The notes under the pieces: generated by a model
Databases searched by the model: none
Told to the model about the DNA's origin: nothing
Seen by the model: the letters and a program-made list of their open reading frames with translations, nothing else
Shown: positions 17,172 to 25,779 of the stretch, one piece after another
How positions within the stretch are numbered: position 1 is the first letter of the stretch
Layout: every line of letters begins with the position of its first letter
From: Paenibacillus sp. FSL K6-1096
Lineage (GTDB): Bacteria > Bacillota > Bacilli > Paenibacillales > Paenibacillaceae
DNA length: 64,000 bases
NCBI RefSeq assembly: GCF_037977055.1
Contig: NZ_CP150274.1
Span: 1,240,001 to 1,304,000, forward strand
Direction of reading: 5' to 3'
Position numbers and translations under genes: made by a program

Positions 17172-18158
17172 TTAGCGGCCGGGAACAGGAGCCGCCGGAG
17201 GAGCAGGCTGCTTCCACAGCTTCGCCGGAAGGCCGGGCCGCCAATTCGTGAAGAAGTCTTCCCCGGCTGCCAGGCCGGCTTGATATAAAGCTTCGGTCTG
17301 CTCCTTGGAAATACGGAACTGGGTGGTTGAGATTCCCAGCGTCGGGATTTTTACGGTACGGACGAACTTATCGGTCTCGATATACCGTTCGTCATGGGCG
17401 GACAGCATGGTCTCGATGAGCGCCTCCAGCATACTGAACGGCCCGGTGATGTTATGCGGATGAGGCGCAGTCTTCCCGATGAGCTGGTAGCCCACGGTCG
17501 GCGTCCTGCGCTCAGGCGACTTGAAGCCCTCCGGCTGCTCATCGAACAGCCAAAGCGGGAAATTGCTCAGCACCCCGCCATCCACCATATAGACCCATTG
17601 ACCGGCAAAAGGCTTTCCCCGCGCCGCCTCCCCCGCCACCCGCAGAATTACCGGATCGAAGAAATAAGGGATGCTGCAGCTCATGCGCACCGCCCTGGCC
17701 ACTTCAAAGCTGTCCGGGTCTATCCCGTATAACGGCAGATCATCAGGCAGGACCACAATCCGCCCGCTGGAAATATCCGAAGCGATAACTCTCAGCTTAC
17801 CCTTCGGCAGATCACGGAACGTAACCACCCCCTTCTCGCGCAGCAGGCCGCGTATCCAGGATTCCAGCGCCTCGCCCGAATACAGCCCCTTCTTGAGCAG
17901 CACCCGCAAGGCCGGGCCGATGTACGCTGTATTGAATAGCGCCCCGCGCTTCAGGAAAGCGGTGAACGGGGTCTGCCGGATGATCCGGCTCAGGGCCTCC
18001 CCGCTGTAGCCCGCTGCCAGCAGCGAGGCGATGATCGAGCCTGAGGAGGTGCCTGCTACCTTGCCGAAGGTCCGGCCCGCCCGCTGGGTGGCCTCTACCG
18101 CGCCCGCAAGCGCAATGCCTTTGACCCCTCCGCCTTCAAATACCGCGTTAATCTCCAT
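17172..18158 (-). CDS. Patatin-like phospholipase
   Basis: 328 residues from ATG 18158 (MEINAVFEGGGVKGIALAGA), with GGGGG 10 nt upstream; a TTG at 18167 is too close to it. Motifs of the patatin family are complete: the glycine-rich oxyanion loop FEGGGVKG, the nucleophile serine in GTSSGS (about residue 40) and the catalytic aspartate in VDGGVLSNFP. These enzymes hydrolyse acyl chains of phospholipids or other lipids. There is no signal peptide, so it is probably cytoplasmic. Homologues are often simply called RssA/YlbK-type proteins. Confidence 0.88.
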   Translation of the reverse strand: MEINAVFEGGGVKGIALAGAVEATQRAGRTFGKVAGTSSGSIIASLLAAGYSGEALSRIIRQTPFTAFLKRGALFNTAYIGPALRVLLKKGLYSGEALESWIRGLLREKGVVTFRDLPKGKLRVIASDISSGRIVVLPDDLPLYGIDPDSFEVARAVRMSCSIPYFFDPVILRVAGEAARGKPFAGQWVYMVDGGVLSNFPLWLFDEQPEGFKSPERRTPTVGYQLIGKTAPHPHNITGPFSMLEALIETMLSAHDERYIETDKFVRTVKIPTLGISTTQFRISKEQTEALYQAGLAAGEDFFTNWRPGLPAKLWKQPAPPAAPVPGR

Positions 18159-18223
18159 ACATAGCAAACCCCCGTTCCATAGCGTTATTGTTATCTATGT
18201 CTACGGGGGAGTATTCATGACAT

Positions 18224-19894
18224 TCAGGAATTGAAATAAAAGCTCAGCAGGCTGGCCAATCCGTAAGGGTTGCGGACAACGATATCATTCGCCCGGAACA
18301 GGATGCTGCCGGCCACCTCATCGTATTTCTCATTGTATTTGAGCTGGTTGATAATCTGCTCACCGCTCTGCCATTCTGCCGTCTGCTTGGTGTCCCCGAC
18401 TTTGTAGGAGGCCAGACCGATATACAGCTTAACGTTGGTTCCGGCGACCTCCTTCACCCACCAGTCCACCAGCTTATCGTACCGCGCGGCATTGAAGGAT
18501 AAGCTCCAGTAGACCTGGGGAGCAACATAGTCGATCCAGCCCTTCTGAATCCATGTCCGTACATCGGCATACATGTCATCGTACGCAGAGACGCCAGCGG
18601 TCGTATCGGAGCCGGTGCTGTCCATCTTCTTGTTGCGCCATACCCCGAACGGACTCACGCCATAGGAGACCGACGGCTTGGCGGCATGAATCTCCTGGCC
18701 GAGCTTCTGGATGAACTGGTTTATATTATCCCGCCGCCAATCTCCTTTGGATACGATGCCTTGGGAGTTGTAGGACTTGAAGGCAGCATCATCGGCAAAA
18801 GTAACATTGGACGGATAAAAATAATCATCCAGGTGCACGCCGTCGATATCATACCCTCTGACCACTTCCATCACTGTGTCGATAATATGCTGCCGAGCTT
18901 CCGGGATGCCCGGATTAATGTAGAACTTGTTCTCCGCCTTAACCATCCATTCCGGGTGCAGCTTCGCAACGTGGTTCGCGGCAAGCCCGCTTGTTGAGGC
19001 ATCGGTCGTAGCCCGGAACGGGTTGAACCAGGCGTGCAGCTGCATCCCGCGGCTGTGGGCGCTGCTGACCATATACGCCAGCGGATCATAGCCGGGCTCC
19101 TTCCCCTGTGTTCCGGTCAGTACCTTGGACCAGGGAACGAGCTGCGAAGCATAGAGCGCATCTGCCGAAGGCCTTACCTGCACGAACACACTATTGAATC
19201 CGGCGGCCTTCAGCTTGTCCAGCAGCGTGTCGAACTCCTTGCGCTGCTTGTCGGCATTGCCCGCTGAAGAGGTGGAGGGCCAGTCCAGATTATATACCGT
19301 GGATACCCAGGCTCCCTTCATGGCCTTGCTGTTCTTGGCTCCGGGAAGGGTCGGTATAGTCGGCGACGGCACCGTCGGGATAGGCACGGCAGGTGTAGGT
19401 GCCGGAGCCGGGGTAGGGACCGATGGTGCTTCAGGTGTAGACGGTCCTCCAATCTCGATGTTGGAATACAGGGAGATATGCTTCGCGGCCTGATCCCACA
19501 CTACCTGCAGCCCAAGCTGCTCGCTTACGAACCGCAGCGGAACCATTACGCGGCCCTGCGTGATCTGCACTGAGGTGTCCAGGGAGACGGAAGCCCCGTT
19601 CACGATGGCGCTTGTACGTCCGCTGGTCAGCTTCAGGACATCATTTCCTTTGCTGATCGTAGCGGTCTTGCTAACCTGATCCCATTTCACACCGGCGCCC
19701 AGCCCCTGGCTGATCACTCCGGCCGGAACCATGGTTACATTCGTCCGTGTAATATAAGGCGGTACATCCGGGCGAAGGGCCTCCCCGTCCAACTCAATCG
19801 TAATCTGCACGGCAGCTGCCTTAACCTTCGGCGTCCACACCGGAAGACACAATATAACCACAAGTAATGCCATGATCCATTTACGGTAATTCAT
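18224..19894 (-). CDS. Secreted GHL10 (DUF187) glycoside hydrolase-like protein with stalk domain
   Basis: 556 residues. A signal peptide (about residues 1-27, ending AAA) is followed by a copper-amine-oxidase N-terminal-like stalk domain (about 30-145), a proline-rich linker (about 155-190) and a large C-terminal domain that starts with KGAWVSTVYNLDWP and contains DGVHLDDYFYP. The latter matches the GHL10/DUF187 family, TIM-barrel proteins thought to act on cell-envelope glycans. The stalk probably binds the cell wall. No partner genes are adjacent. Confidence 0.85.
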   Translation of the reverse strand: MNYRKWIMALLVVILCLPVWTPKVKAAAVQITIELDGEALRPDVPPYITRTNVTMVPAGVISQGLGAGVKWDQVSKTATISKGNDVLKLTSGRTSAIVNGASVSLDTSVQITQGRVMVPLRFVSEQLGLQVVWDQAAKHISLYSNIEIGGPSTPEAPSVPTPAPAPTPAVPIPTVPSPTIPTLPGAKNSKAMKGAWVSTVYNLDWPSTSSAGNADKQRKEFDTLLDKLKAAGFNSVFVQVRPSADALYASQLVPWSKVLTGTQGKEPGYDPLAYMVSSAHSRGMQLHAWFNPFRATTDASTSGLAANHVAKLHPEWMVKAENKFYINPGIPEARQHIIDTVMEVVRGYDIDGVHLDDYFYPSNVTFADDAAFKSYNSQGIVSKGDWRRDNINQFIQKLGQEIHAAKPSVSYGVSPFGVWRNKKMDSTGSDTTAGVSAYDDMYADVRTWIQKGWIDYVAPQVYWSLSFNAARYDKLVDWWVKEVAGTNVKLYIGLASYKVGDTKQTAEWQSGEQIINQLKYNEKYDEVAGSILFRANDIVVRNPYGLASLLSFYFNS

Positions 19895-19931
19895 AATTCC
19901 TCCCAGATTGTAAAAAATATATTTATGTACA

Positions 19932-19974
19932 AAAACGGCCCTCTCATCCTCTGTTCAGGGAGAAGGCCGTTCTT
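19932..19974 (-). terminator. Terminator after mntR
   Basis: Stem ACGGCCTTCTC/GAGAGGGCCGT (minus strand) followed by TTTTTG. It lies between the mntR stop codon and the GHL10 gene start. Confidence 0.75.
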
Positions 19975-20072
19975 TTGTAAACGGAAATCTTCCTTAAGCC
20001 GAAAAAGGAACATATCCGTTTTGACGTAAATAAACTGGAAAGGTTGCGCTAATCAAACAAAAAAAGCCACAT

Positions 20073-20498
20073 TTACGAATCGTTGGCCATCTCATGGTGA
20101 ATATCGTATAAGGTCTGCAGACGCGCTTCATCCCGGCGGAAATACTCCACCAGCGTTTCGATCCGGGTGATGGAATCCCAGCTCAAATGGTGCTCAATGC
20201 CTTCAACATCCTTATAAATATGCTCTTGCTGTACCCCGATTATCCCGAGGAATTCCTCGAGCAGCTGATGGCGGTCGACAAGACGTTTTCCCACTTTTTT
20301 GCCTTTGCTTGTTAGGACAAGCCCACGATATTTCTCATAGATGAGATATTCGTCCTTATCCAGTTTTTGGATCATCTTGGTCACAGATGAGGGATGGACC
20401 TCCAGCCCCTCGGCAATATCCGAGACCCGCGCATACCCCTTCTCGTCGATCAGCTTGTATATGCGCTCCAAATAATCCTCCATGCTGGGTGTTGGCAT
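20073..20498 (-). CDS. mntR: Manganese-responsive transcriptional regulator MntR
   Basis: 141 residues, almost the same length as B. subtilis MntR (142) and very similar along the whole chain: the winged-helix segment [19 protein letters not shown] and the dimer/metal domain with GIEHHLSW. The expected metal ligands D8, E11, H77, E99, E102 and H103 fall at matching places. MntR represses manganese uptake genes when Mn(II) is abundant. No Mn transporter lies in this window, so its targets are elsewhere. Confidence 0.95.
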   Translation of the reverse strand: MPTPSMEDYLERIYKLIDEKGYARVSDIAEGLEVHPSSVTKMIQKLDKDEYLIYEKYRGLVLTSKGKKVGKRLVDRHQLLEEFLGIIGVQQEHIYKDVEGIEHHLSWDSITRIETLVEYFRRDEARLQTLYDIHHEMANDS

Positions 20499-20690
20499 TC
20501 TGGCTTACCTCTTTTCTATAATGAACGTAACGTTGGGACCATGCCTTGCTCTAACCATGATACATGTTTCTGCCGCCCCTTGGCAAGTCCTGCCGGTCCG
20601 CCGCTCCCCTGCTTAGCGATGATTACCATGATTCCATCCGCCTGAGAATCGGCACAATAAGGGCATCCTCATCCTAAGGAGTGTGACAAG

Positions 20691-21767
20691 ATGTCCTTAC
20701 TAACGCCTGAACGCCCTCCTGCGGCCAGACCGCGCAAGCCGACCGGACTGTTCATCCCGGAGCTGGTTTACTTTGAACCGGATGCCCTTAACTATCCCAA
20801 AGGCGAGCGGATTATGGAATGGGTCAAGTCCCGCAACATCCCTTACCGCATGACCACCTCGCATAACCGGATCACGAATCTGCCCGGCGAGTCAGAGCTG
20901 GAGCAGTACAAAATCGCCAAAAGAACCCTCGTCGTCGGCCTGCGCAAAACGCTCACTTTTGACCAGTCCAAGCCGTCGGCAGATTATGCGATTCCGATTG
21001 CGACCGGCTGCATGGGCCACTGTCATTATTGTTACCTGCAGACCACGCTGGGAGCCAAGCCCTACATCCGCGTCTATGTCAATACAGGGGATATCATCGA
21101 TGCCGCCAAAAAATATATCGTGGAGCGTTCCCCGGAAATTACCACCTTTGAAGCCGCCTGTACCTCTGATCCGCTGGGGCTGGAGCATATTACCGGCTCC
21201 CTGGCCGAGCTGATTGAATTCGTGGCCGAAGAACCGCTCGGGCGGCTGCGCTTCGTGACCAAGTACCAGCATGTCGAGCCTCTGCTTCATTTGAAGCATA
21301 ATGGCCATACCCGCATCCGCTTCAGTGTGAATGCCGATTATGTTATCAAAAACTTTGAGCCGGCCACCGCCCGGTTCGAGGAACGGATTGAGGCTGCCGG
21401 ACAGATCGCCCGGGCCGGTTACCCGCTGGGCTTCATCATTGCCCCGATTATCTGGCATGACGGCTGGGAGGAGGGCTATGCCGAGCTGCTGGCCAAGCTT
21501 AAGGATGCACTCCCGCCAGAAGTCGGCAAGGGCCTGACCTTCGAAATGATCCAGCACCGGTTCACCAAGACGGCCAAGGCTGTCATCGAGAAGCGTTATC
21601 CGAAGTCGAAGCTGGAGATGGACATGGAGAAGCGCAAGAAGAAATGGGGCAAATGGGGCCAGAACAAATATGTCTACCCGGATGAACAGCAAACCGCCCT
21701 GCGCGAATTCATCACAGAGCGGATTTTTGAGCATTTTCCCGAGGCGGCGATTGATTATTTCACTTAA
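20691..21767 (+). CDS. splB: Spore photoproduct lyase
   Basis: 358 residues (B. subtilis SplB is 342). The radical-SAM cluster motif is C107-x3-C111-x2-C114 within TGCMGHCHYCYL, and the extra conserved cysteine, C157 in FEAACTSD, lies 50 residues on, the same spacing as C91 and C141 of B. subtilis. The enzyme repairs the spore DNA photoproduct during germination. ATG follows AAGGAG at 9 nt. No splA is seen upstream. A possible sigma-G-like -10 (CACAATAA, 20653-20660) is weak. Confidence 0.95.
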   Translation: MSLLTPERPPAARPRKPTGLFIPELVYFEPDALNYPKGERIMEWVKSRNIPYRMTTSHNRITNLPGESELEQYKIAKRTLVVGLRKTLTFDQSKPSADYAIPIATGCMGHCHYCYLQTTLGAKPYIRVYVNTGDIIDAAKKYIVERSPEITTFEAACTSDPLGLEHITGSLAELIEFVAEEPLGRLRFVTKYQHVEPLLHLKHNGHTRIRFSVNADYVIKNFEPATARFEERIEAAGQIARAGYPLGFIIAPIIWHDGWEEGYAELLAKLKDALPPEVGKGLTFEMIQHRFTKTAKAVIEKRYPKSKLEMDMEKRKKKWGKWGQNKYVYPDEQQTALREFITERIFEHFPEAAIDYFT

Positions 21768-21775
21768 GCGTCAGC

Positions 21776-22489
21776 CTAGAAAATCAGCCAGCTCGGCGTC
21801 ATATCCTGCAGCCAAATCGTAATCCGGAACATCTGGTCCGTGAACAGCAGGATTCCCATAAATACCATCAATCCTCCGCCCAGCTTCATGAGCAGATTGG
21901 AGTATTTCAGAATCTTCCTTGCACCGGAGAGGAAAAAGGCCAGGCCGAAGAACGGCAGCGCAAAGCCGATGCTGTACGCTGTAATCATCGTGAACCATGT
22001 TCCCGGGTCGCTGGCGGACAGCGCAATAATCGCCGTCAGAATCGGGCCGATGCACGGCGACCAGCCTGCCGAGAACCCGATGCCGAAGATGAAGGAGCCG
22101 AGGTAGCCCGCCGGCTTCCATTTCAAGTTCAATTTACGTTCCCGGAGCAGGAACTGCGGCTGGAACAGGCCCAGCAGGAACAGGCCCATCACGATAATCA
22201 GAATAGCCGACAATTGGCGGATCAGGTCGCGCTGGCCGTTGAAGAATTCGCCGAACAGTCCGGCTCCGAAGCCTAAGGTGTAGAACACGGCCGAGAAGCC
22301 CAGGATGAACGCCAGCGTATGCGAGAGGGTCCGGAGACGGACCTCTTTGCTGTTGCTGCCGCTCTTCAGCTCCTGCACCGATAATCCGGTGATATAAGAC
22401 AGATAGGAAGGATACAGCGGCAGACAACACGGCGAAATGAACGAAGCCACTCCGGCGGCAAAAGCGATTCCTGCATTCAGATTGGACAC
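21776..22489 (-). CDS. ccdA: Cytochrome c biogenesis protein CcdA (DsbD-like)
   Basis: 237 residues from the GTG at 22489, which has AAGGAG 11 nt upstream and gives the size of B. subtilis CcdA (235); an ATG at 22510 would add seven residues. Six membrane helices are visible with the thiol-exchange cysteines in ISPCCLPLYPS and GWSPCIGP. CcdA moves electrons from thioredoxin across the membrane to reduce extracytoplasmic thiols, needed for cytochrome c and spore maturation. It is convergent with splB, with 8 nt between the stop codons. Confidence 0.88.
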   Translation of the reverse strand: MSNLNAGIAFAAGVASFISPCCLPLYPSYLSYITGLSVQELKSGSNSKEVRLRTLSHTLAFILGFSAVFYTLGFGAGLFGEFFNGQRDLIRQLSAILIIVMGLFLLGLFQPQFLLRERKLNLKWKPAGYLGSFIFGIGFSAGWSPCIGPILTAIIALSASDPGTWFTMITAYSIGFALPFFGLAFFLSGARKILKYSNLLMKLGGGLMVFMGILLFTDQMFRITIWLQDMTPSWLIF

Positions 22490-22563
22490 GGGGCGCTTCT
22501 CTCCTTCCATACTCGGGGATGATCCGGTTATGTAGTTGACTTGGGCTGGCCTTTAGCTTTAGT

Positions 22564-23367
22564 TTAGGTGGGCAGCCCTTTTTTGCCGATCAGCGTCAGC
22601 GTCAGCAGCGCAATCAGCAGCAGAACAATCGTTGCTCCCGGCGCCAGGTTCCATACCCCGGCAATGACAAGTCCGGCGATGACGGCAATCTCAGCGATGA
22701 TTACTGACAGTATAACCGAAGATTTGAAGCTGCGCGACAGCAGCAGGCTGACCGCTACGGGAATGGTAAGCAGCGCCGAGACCAGCAGCGAACCGACAAT
22801 CTTGATCGCTGTACTGATTACGAGCGCCGTCAGCACGGTGATCAGCATGTTCAGCAGCTTGACGGGAAGTCCGCTGACACTGGCAGCATCCTCCTCGAAG
22901 CTCAGCAGGAAGAACTCCTTGAAGAACAGGCTGACTACCACTACCACCGCTATCGTTACAATCCCCACTACAATAAGGTCCGTATTATTCAAGGTATAGA
23001 TGCTGCCGAACAGATAGCTCATGACATCTGCATTATACCCTTTGCCCAGGGTGAAGAACAGGGAAGCCAGCGCCACCCCGCCCGACATGATGATGGCGAT
23101 GGACAGCTCGGCATAGGTTTTGTACGCCTTGCGCAGCTTCTCGATCGCAAACGAGGCGGCCACGGCGAAGATCAGCCCCGCGCCCAGCGGATACAAGCCG
23201 GTCAGGAAGCCCAGCGCTACCCCGGCGATGGTCACATGCGCCAGCGTATCGCCGATCATCGACAAGCGCCGCAGCACGAGAAAAACGCCGATGAGCGGCG
23301 CCGTAATGCCAATCATCAGCCCGCCGGTCAGCGCCCGCTGAAAAAAGTCACTAAAGAGGATTTCCAA
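22564..23367 (-). CDS. znuB: Zinc ABC transporter permease
   Basis: 267 residues from TTG 23367 (GGAG 8 nt upstream), with about eight membrane helices and the ABC-3 family pattern (GDTLAHVTIAGVALGFL). It pairs with the ATPase and zinc-binding lipoprotein encoded just upstream in the direction of transcription. It is separated from znuC by 601 nt of repeats, so it may depend on read-through or on another promoter. B. subtilis calls the equivalent ZnuB or AdcB. Confidence 0.9.
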   Translation of the reverse strand: MEILFSDFFQRALTGGLMIGITAPLIGVFLVLRRLSMIGDTLAHVTIAGVALGFLTGLYPLGAGLIFAVAASFAIEKLRKAYKTYAELSIAIIMSGGVALASLFFTLGKGYNADVMSYLFGSIYTLNNTDLIVVGIVTIAVVVVVSLFFKEFFLLSFEEDAASVSGLPVKLLNMLITVLTALVISTAIKIVGSLLVSALLTIPVAVSLLLSRSFKSSVILSVIIAEIAVIAGLVIAGVWNLAPGATIVLLLIALLTLTLIGKKGLPT

Positions 23368-23434
23368 GGTGTTCTCTCCTACAATTTCAAAGTATAAAAC
23401 CTTTTACTTCAAAAGCTTTATCAAGCCCTTTATC

Positions 23435-23601
23435 GATCCCTCCCAAACCCTCCCTTCCCCAAGGGAGGGCCCCAAAGGGCTGCACCCTCTGGACTCCCGC
23501 TAAGTGCAATTGGCGAGGGAGAGAGGGTGGCGCAGCTTAGAGAAGTTGGCGGAAGGATCGCTTTGCCTCCCTGCGGGATACGCTTTACAGAGGGAGGGAT
23601 C
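23435..23601. mobile_element. MITE-like element, 167 bp with 10-bp perfect inverted ends
   Basis: Ends GATCCCTCCC (23435-23444) and GGGAGGGATC (23592-23601) are exact inverted repeats; internal hairpins include CCCTCCCTT-CCCC-AAGGGAGGG near 23449-23470. No coding capacity. No obvious target-site duplication was identified, so mobility is inferred only from shape. Confidence 0.5.
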
Positions 23602-23637
23602 TACTCACGTCACAAGATTAAGATCAAAAGACTAAGG

Positions 23638-23705
23638 GATCGTCCTATGTTATACAATGGACGATCAACTGATTTAGATCGTCCTATGTTGCACAATGGA
23701 CGATC
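23638..23705. repeat. Pair of 29-nt hairpins, 39 nt apart
   Basis: 23638-23666 and 23677-23705 each read GATCGTCC, a 13-nt loop TATGTTxxACAAT (x = AT or GC... positions 23650-23654 and 23689-23693 differ), GGACGATC. The arms are identical and perfectly self-complementary (8 bp). Confidence 0.85.
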
Positions 23706-23741
23706 CGGACAACAGATTAGACCAACACCTTCCCCCTCGAT

Positions 23742-23918
23742 TGCAGAACGTACAACAGAATCGTCAATTTTGAGCGTATAATCTGATTCTGCTGTATTTT
23801 GTACAATTGATATCGGCAGAAGGGCTGGAAAATAGCCGGTATCAAAAAATCTAATGTACAAACTGCAACAGAACTGGGAATGTGGCGGCAATACGAGCAA
23901 TCTGATGTACAAAATGCA
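23742..23918. repeat. Palindrome quartet D with 51-62-51 spacing
   Basis: Four 13-nt cores: TGCAGAACGTACA (23742), TGTATTTTGTACA (23793), TGTACAAACTGCA (23855) and TGTACAAAATGCA (23906). The first two and last two are in opposite orientation around a central stem (TTGATATCGGC/GCCGGTATCAA). The second locus, 59828-60004, has the same spacing and total length (177 nt). Confidence 0.9.
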
Positions 23919-23933
23919 ATTGGTAGGCAACTA

Positions 23934-23982
23934 CGATCAGGACAACGAGTATTGCCAAGCAGCTGCGATCAGGACAACGAGT
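23934..23982. repeat. 17-bp direct repeat spanning the znuC stop codon
   Basis: CGATCAGGACAACGAGT occurs at 23934-23950 and again at 23966-23982. The second copy contains the znuC stop (23969-23971) and its last codons. Confidence 0.85.
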
Positions 23983-24718
23983 GCTGCAGGTTATCGACTT
24001 CGCAGTTCTGCGCTTCATGCGAGTGGCGGCAGTAGAAGTTGATTTTACCGTTCTTCTGGACCGGCTCGCTGCCGAGGTAGTTCTTCATCATATCGATATC
24101 ATGCGACACCATCAGGAAGGTCATATGGTGATGGGCGTGCATATGCATGATCAGCTCGAAGAAGCCGGCCTGGGTCTCGGCGTCGATGCCGACGGTAGGC
24201 TCATCCAGAATCAGCAGATCAGGATGGTTGATCAGGGCACGGGCCAGGAACACACGCTGCTGCTGGCCGCCGGACAGCTGGCCGACTCTTTTCTCCGCGA
24301 TGTCCTGAATCCGCATCACTTCCAGTGCGTCCTCACACTGCCGGTGCTGGGCTTTGGAGACCCGCCGGATCAGGTTCTTGTTGTTGTAGAGGCCCGACAG
24401 CACCACCTCGCGCACGGTAGCCGGGAACAGCGGATTGAACGCATTCTTCTGCGGCACGTAGCCGATCCGCTCCCAGTCCTTGAACTTCCTTACAGGCTGG
24501 CCGAATAGCCGGATCTCTCCGCTAGTGGCAGGCAGCAGACCGACAATCATCTTCAGCAGCGTCGTTTTGCCCGCACCGTTGGAGCCGAGGATTCCGAGGA
24601 AGTCGCGTTCTTTTACCGTGTAATTCAGATTGGAGATGACCTTCTGCTCGCCGTAAGAGAAGGACAAATCCTGTATTTCGATCATATGCTGATGGCAGTC
24701 CAGGGATACCGGTTGCAT
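23969..24718 (-). CDS. znuC: Zinc ABC transporter ATP-binding protein
   Basis: 249 residues. Walker A (GSNGAGKTTLLK), signature (QLSGGQQQRVFLARAL) and Walker B (LLILDEPTVGID) are intact, and the following H-loop histidine is in VSHDID. A start at residue 12 (MIEIQDLSFSYG) is possible, but ATG 24718 has the better ribosome binding site (AAAGGCGG). The C-terminal tail is rich in H, C and N and ends inside a 17-bp repeat. It lies 34 nt after znuA and forms the transporter with ZnuA and ZnuB. Confidence 0.92.
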   Translation of the reverse strand: MQPVSLDCHQHMIEIQDLSFSYGEQKVISNLNYTVKERDFLGILGSNGAGKTTLLKMIVGLLPATSGEIRLFGQPVRKFKDWERIGYVPQKNAFNPLFPATVREVVLSGLYNNKNLIRRVSKAQHRQCEDALEVMRIQDIAEKRVGQLSGGQQQRVFLARALINHPDLLILDEPTVGIDAETQAGFFELIMHMHAHHHMTFLMVSHDIDMMKNYLGSEPVQKNGKINFYCRHSHEAQNCEVDNLQHSLS

Positions 24719-24752
24719 GTGAAGTACCGCCTTTCACTTATTACTTTCCTTA

Positions 24753-25739
24753 TTATTGTAAGGCCTGAATGAGATTTTGCAAATTGCGCTCCATCAGCGT
24801 GAAGTAGTTATCCCCGTTCTTCTGCTGGTCCTCGGTCAGCCCCTCTACCGGATTCAGCACCATCGTGGACACGCCCGTTTCACTGGCCAGCGTCTTCGCC
24901 AGCTTATCGGACACAAGCTCCTCGAAGAAAATATAACGGATGCCCTCCTCCTTCACCAGCGCCGCCAACTTCACCAGATCCTGCCCCCGCGGCTCGGCAT
25001 CCGGTGACAGCCCCATGATCGCGTGCTGCGACAGGCCGTAATCCCGCGCCAGATACGCGAAGGCCTGATGGGATACGACAATCTCCTTATTAGGCAGCTT
25101 GCCCAATTCCTCGGTGAACTTCTGATCCAGCGCGGTCAGACGGCCGGCCAGCTTCTGGTAACGCTCCTCGTAACCGGCAGTATGCTCAGGGTCAACGGAT
25201 TGAAGACTGTCCTTGATGTTCTTGGCCATCACAAGCGCTGACTTCGGACTTACCCAGGTGTGCGGGTCGGTATGCAGGCTGTCGCCATGCCCGGCTTCCT
25301 CCCCTTCGCCTTCACCTTCATGCTCATGACCGTGATCATGCCCGTCCTCTTCATCGCTCTTAATGAGATCCACTCCGTGGCTGACCTCTACGGCCTGTGC
25401 CTTGCTGTCACTGTCCAGGCTTTTGAGGAAGTTCGGCACCCAACCTTCAAGTCCTGCGCCGTTGTAGAGAAACAGCTGTGCTTTGGACGTATTTATAATG
25501 TCCTGGCTGCGCGGCGTCCAGTCATGCGGCTCAACACCAACGGGGAGCAGGTTGATGACATTGGCATCCTCCCCCCCGATCTCACTGGCGAATTCATATA
25601 TAGGATAAAATGTCGTAACAACATTCACTTTACCTTCCACGATATTCCCGCTGCTCTTCGGACCACATGCGGCCAGCACCAGAACCAGCAGCAACGCAAC
25701 GGCAGGCAGCAGCCGTCTAACCATCCTTCTAGATAACAT
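24753..25739 (-). CDS. znuA: Zinc ABC transporter substrate-binding lipoprotein
   Basis: 328 residues. A lipoprotein signal (LVLVLAAC, Cys about residue 25) is followed by a cluster A-I metal-binding fold. A His/Glu/Asp-rich loop (HDHGHEHEGEGEGEEAGHG, about residues 135-153), typical of zinc-specific members, precedes DPHTWVSPK. It captures zinc outside the membrane and delivers it to ZnuB. The promoter just upstream has a Zur-type palindrome. Family members are also called AdcA or ZinT-associated; zinc is the likely substrate. Confidence 0.93.
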   Translation of the reverse strand: MLSRRMVRRLLPAVALLLVLVLAACGPKSSGNIVEGKVNVVTTFYPIYEFASEIGGEDANVINLLPVGVEPHDWTPRSQDIINTSKAQLFLYNGAGLEGWVPNFLKSLDSDSKAQAVEVSHGVDLIKSDEEDGHDHGHEHEGEGEGEEAGHGDSLHTDPHTWVSPKSALVMAKNIKDSLQSVDPEHTAGYEERYQKLAGRLTALDQKFTEELGKLPNKEIVVSHQAFAYLARDYGLSQHAIMGLSPDAEPRGQDLVKLAALVKEEGIRYIFFEELVSDKLAKTLASETGVSTMVLNPVEGLTEDQQKNGDNYFTLMERNLQNLIQALQ

Positions 25740-25755
25740 CTCTCTATCGACCCCT

Positions 25756-25771
25756 TAAATCGTAAAATTTA
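25756..25771 (-). promoter_or_regulatory. Possible second Zur half-site between the znuA promoter and start codon
   Basis: Minus strand AGTAAATTTTACGATTTAAG: the half TTACGATTT fits the Zur consensus exactly, the other half poorly. It lies about 20 nt before znuA. Confidence 0.35.
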
Positions 25772-25779
25772 CTATGAGA

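Larger units (their letters stand above)
23368..23968. other. 601-nt repeat-rich gap within the zinc transporter locus
   Basis: No gene. From left to right: an inverted-end element (23435-23601), two 29-nt hairpins (23638-23705), four palindromic cores with 51-62-51 spacing (23742-23918) and one copy of a 17-nt direct repeat (23934-23950) whose second copy covers the znuC stop. Each is listed separately. Confidence 0.85.

Noticed and set aside
20640..20690. splA or a clear sigma-G promoter before splB
   Set aside because: No small open frame fits SplA; the candidate -10 (CACAATAA) has no convincing -35.
22511..22563. Terminator for znuB between ccdA and znuB
   Set aside because: A GGGCTG/CAGCCC hairpin exists, but its T-run is on the plus strand, inside the znuB end; it is not a normal terminator for znuB transcripts.
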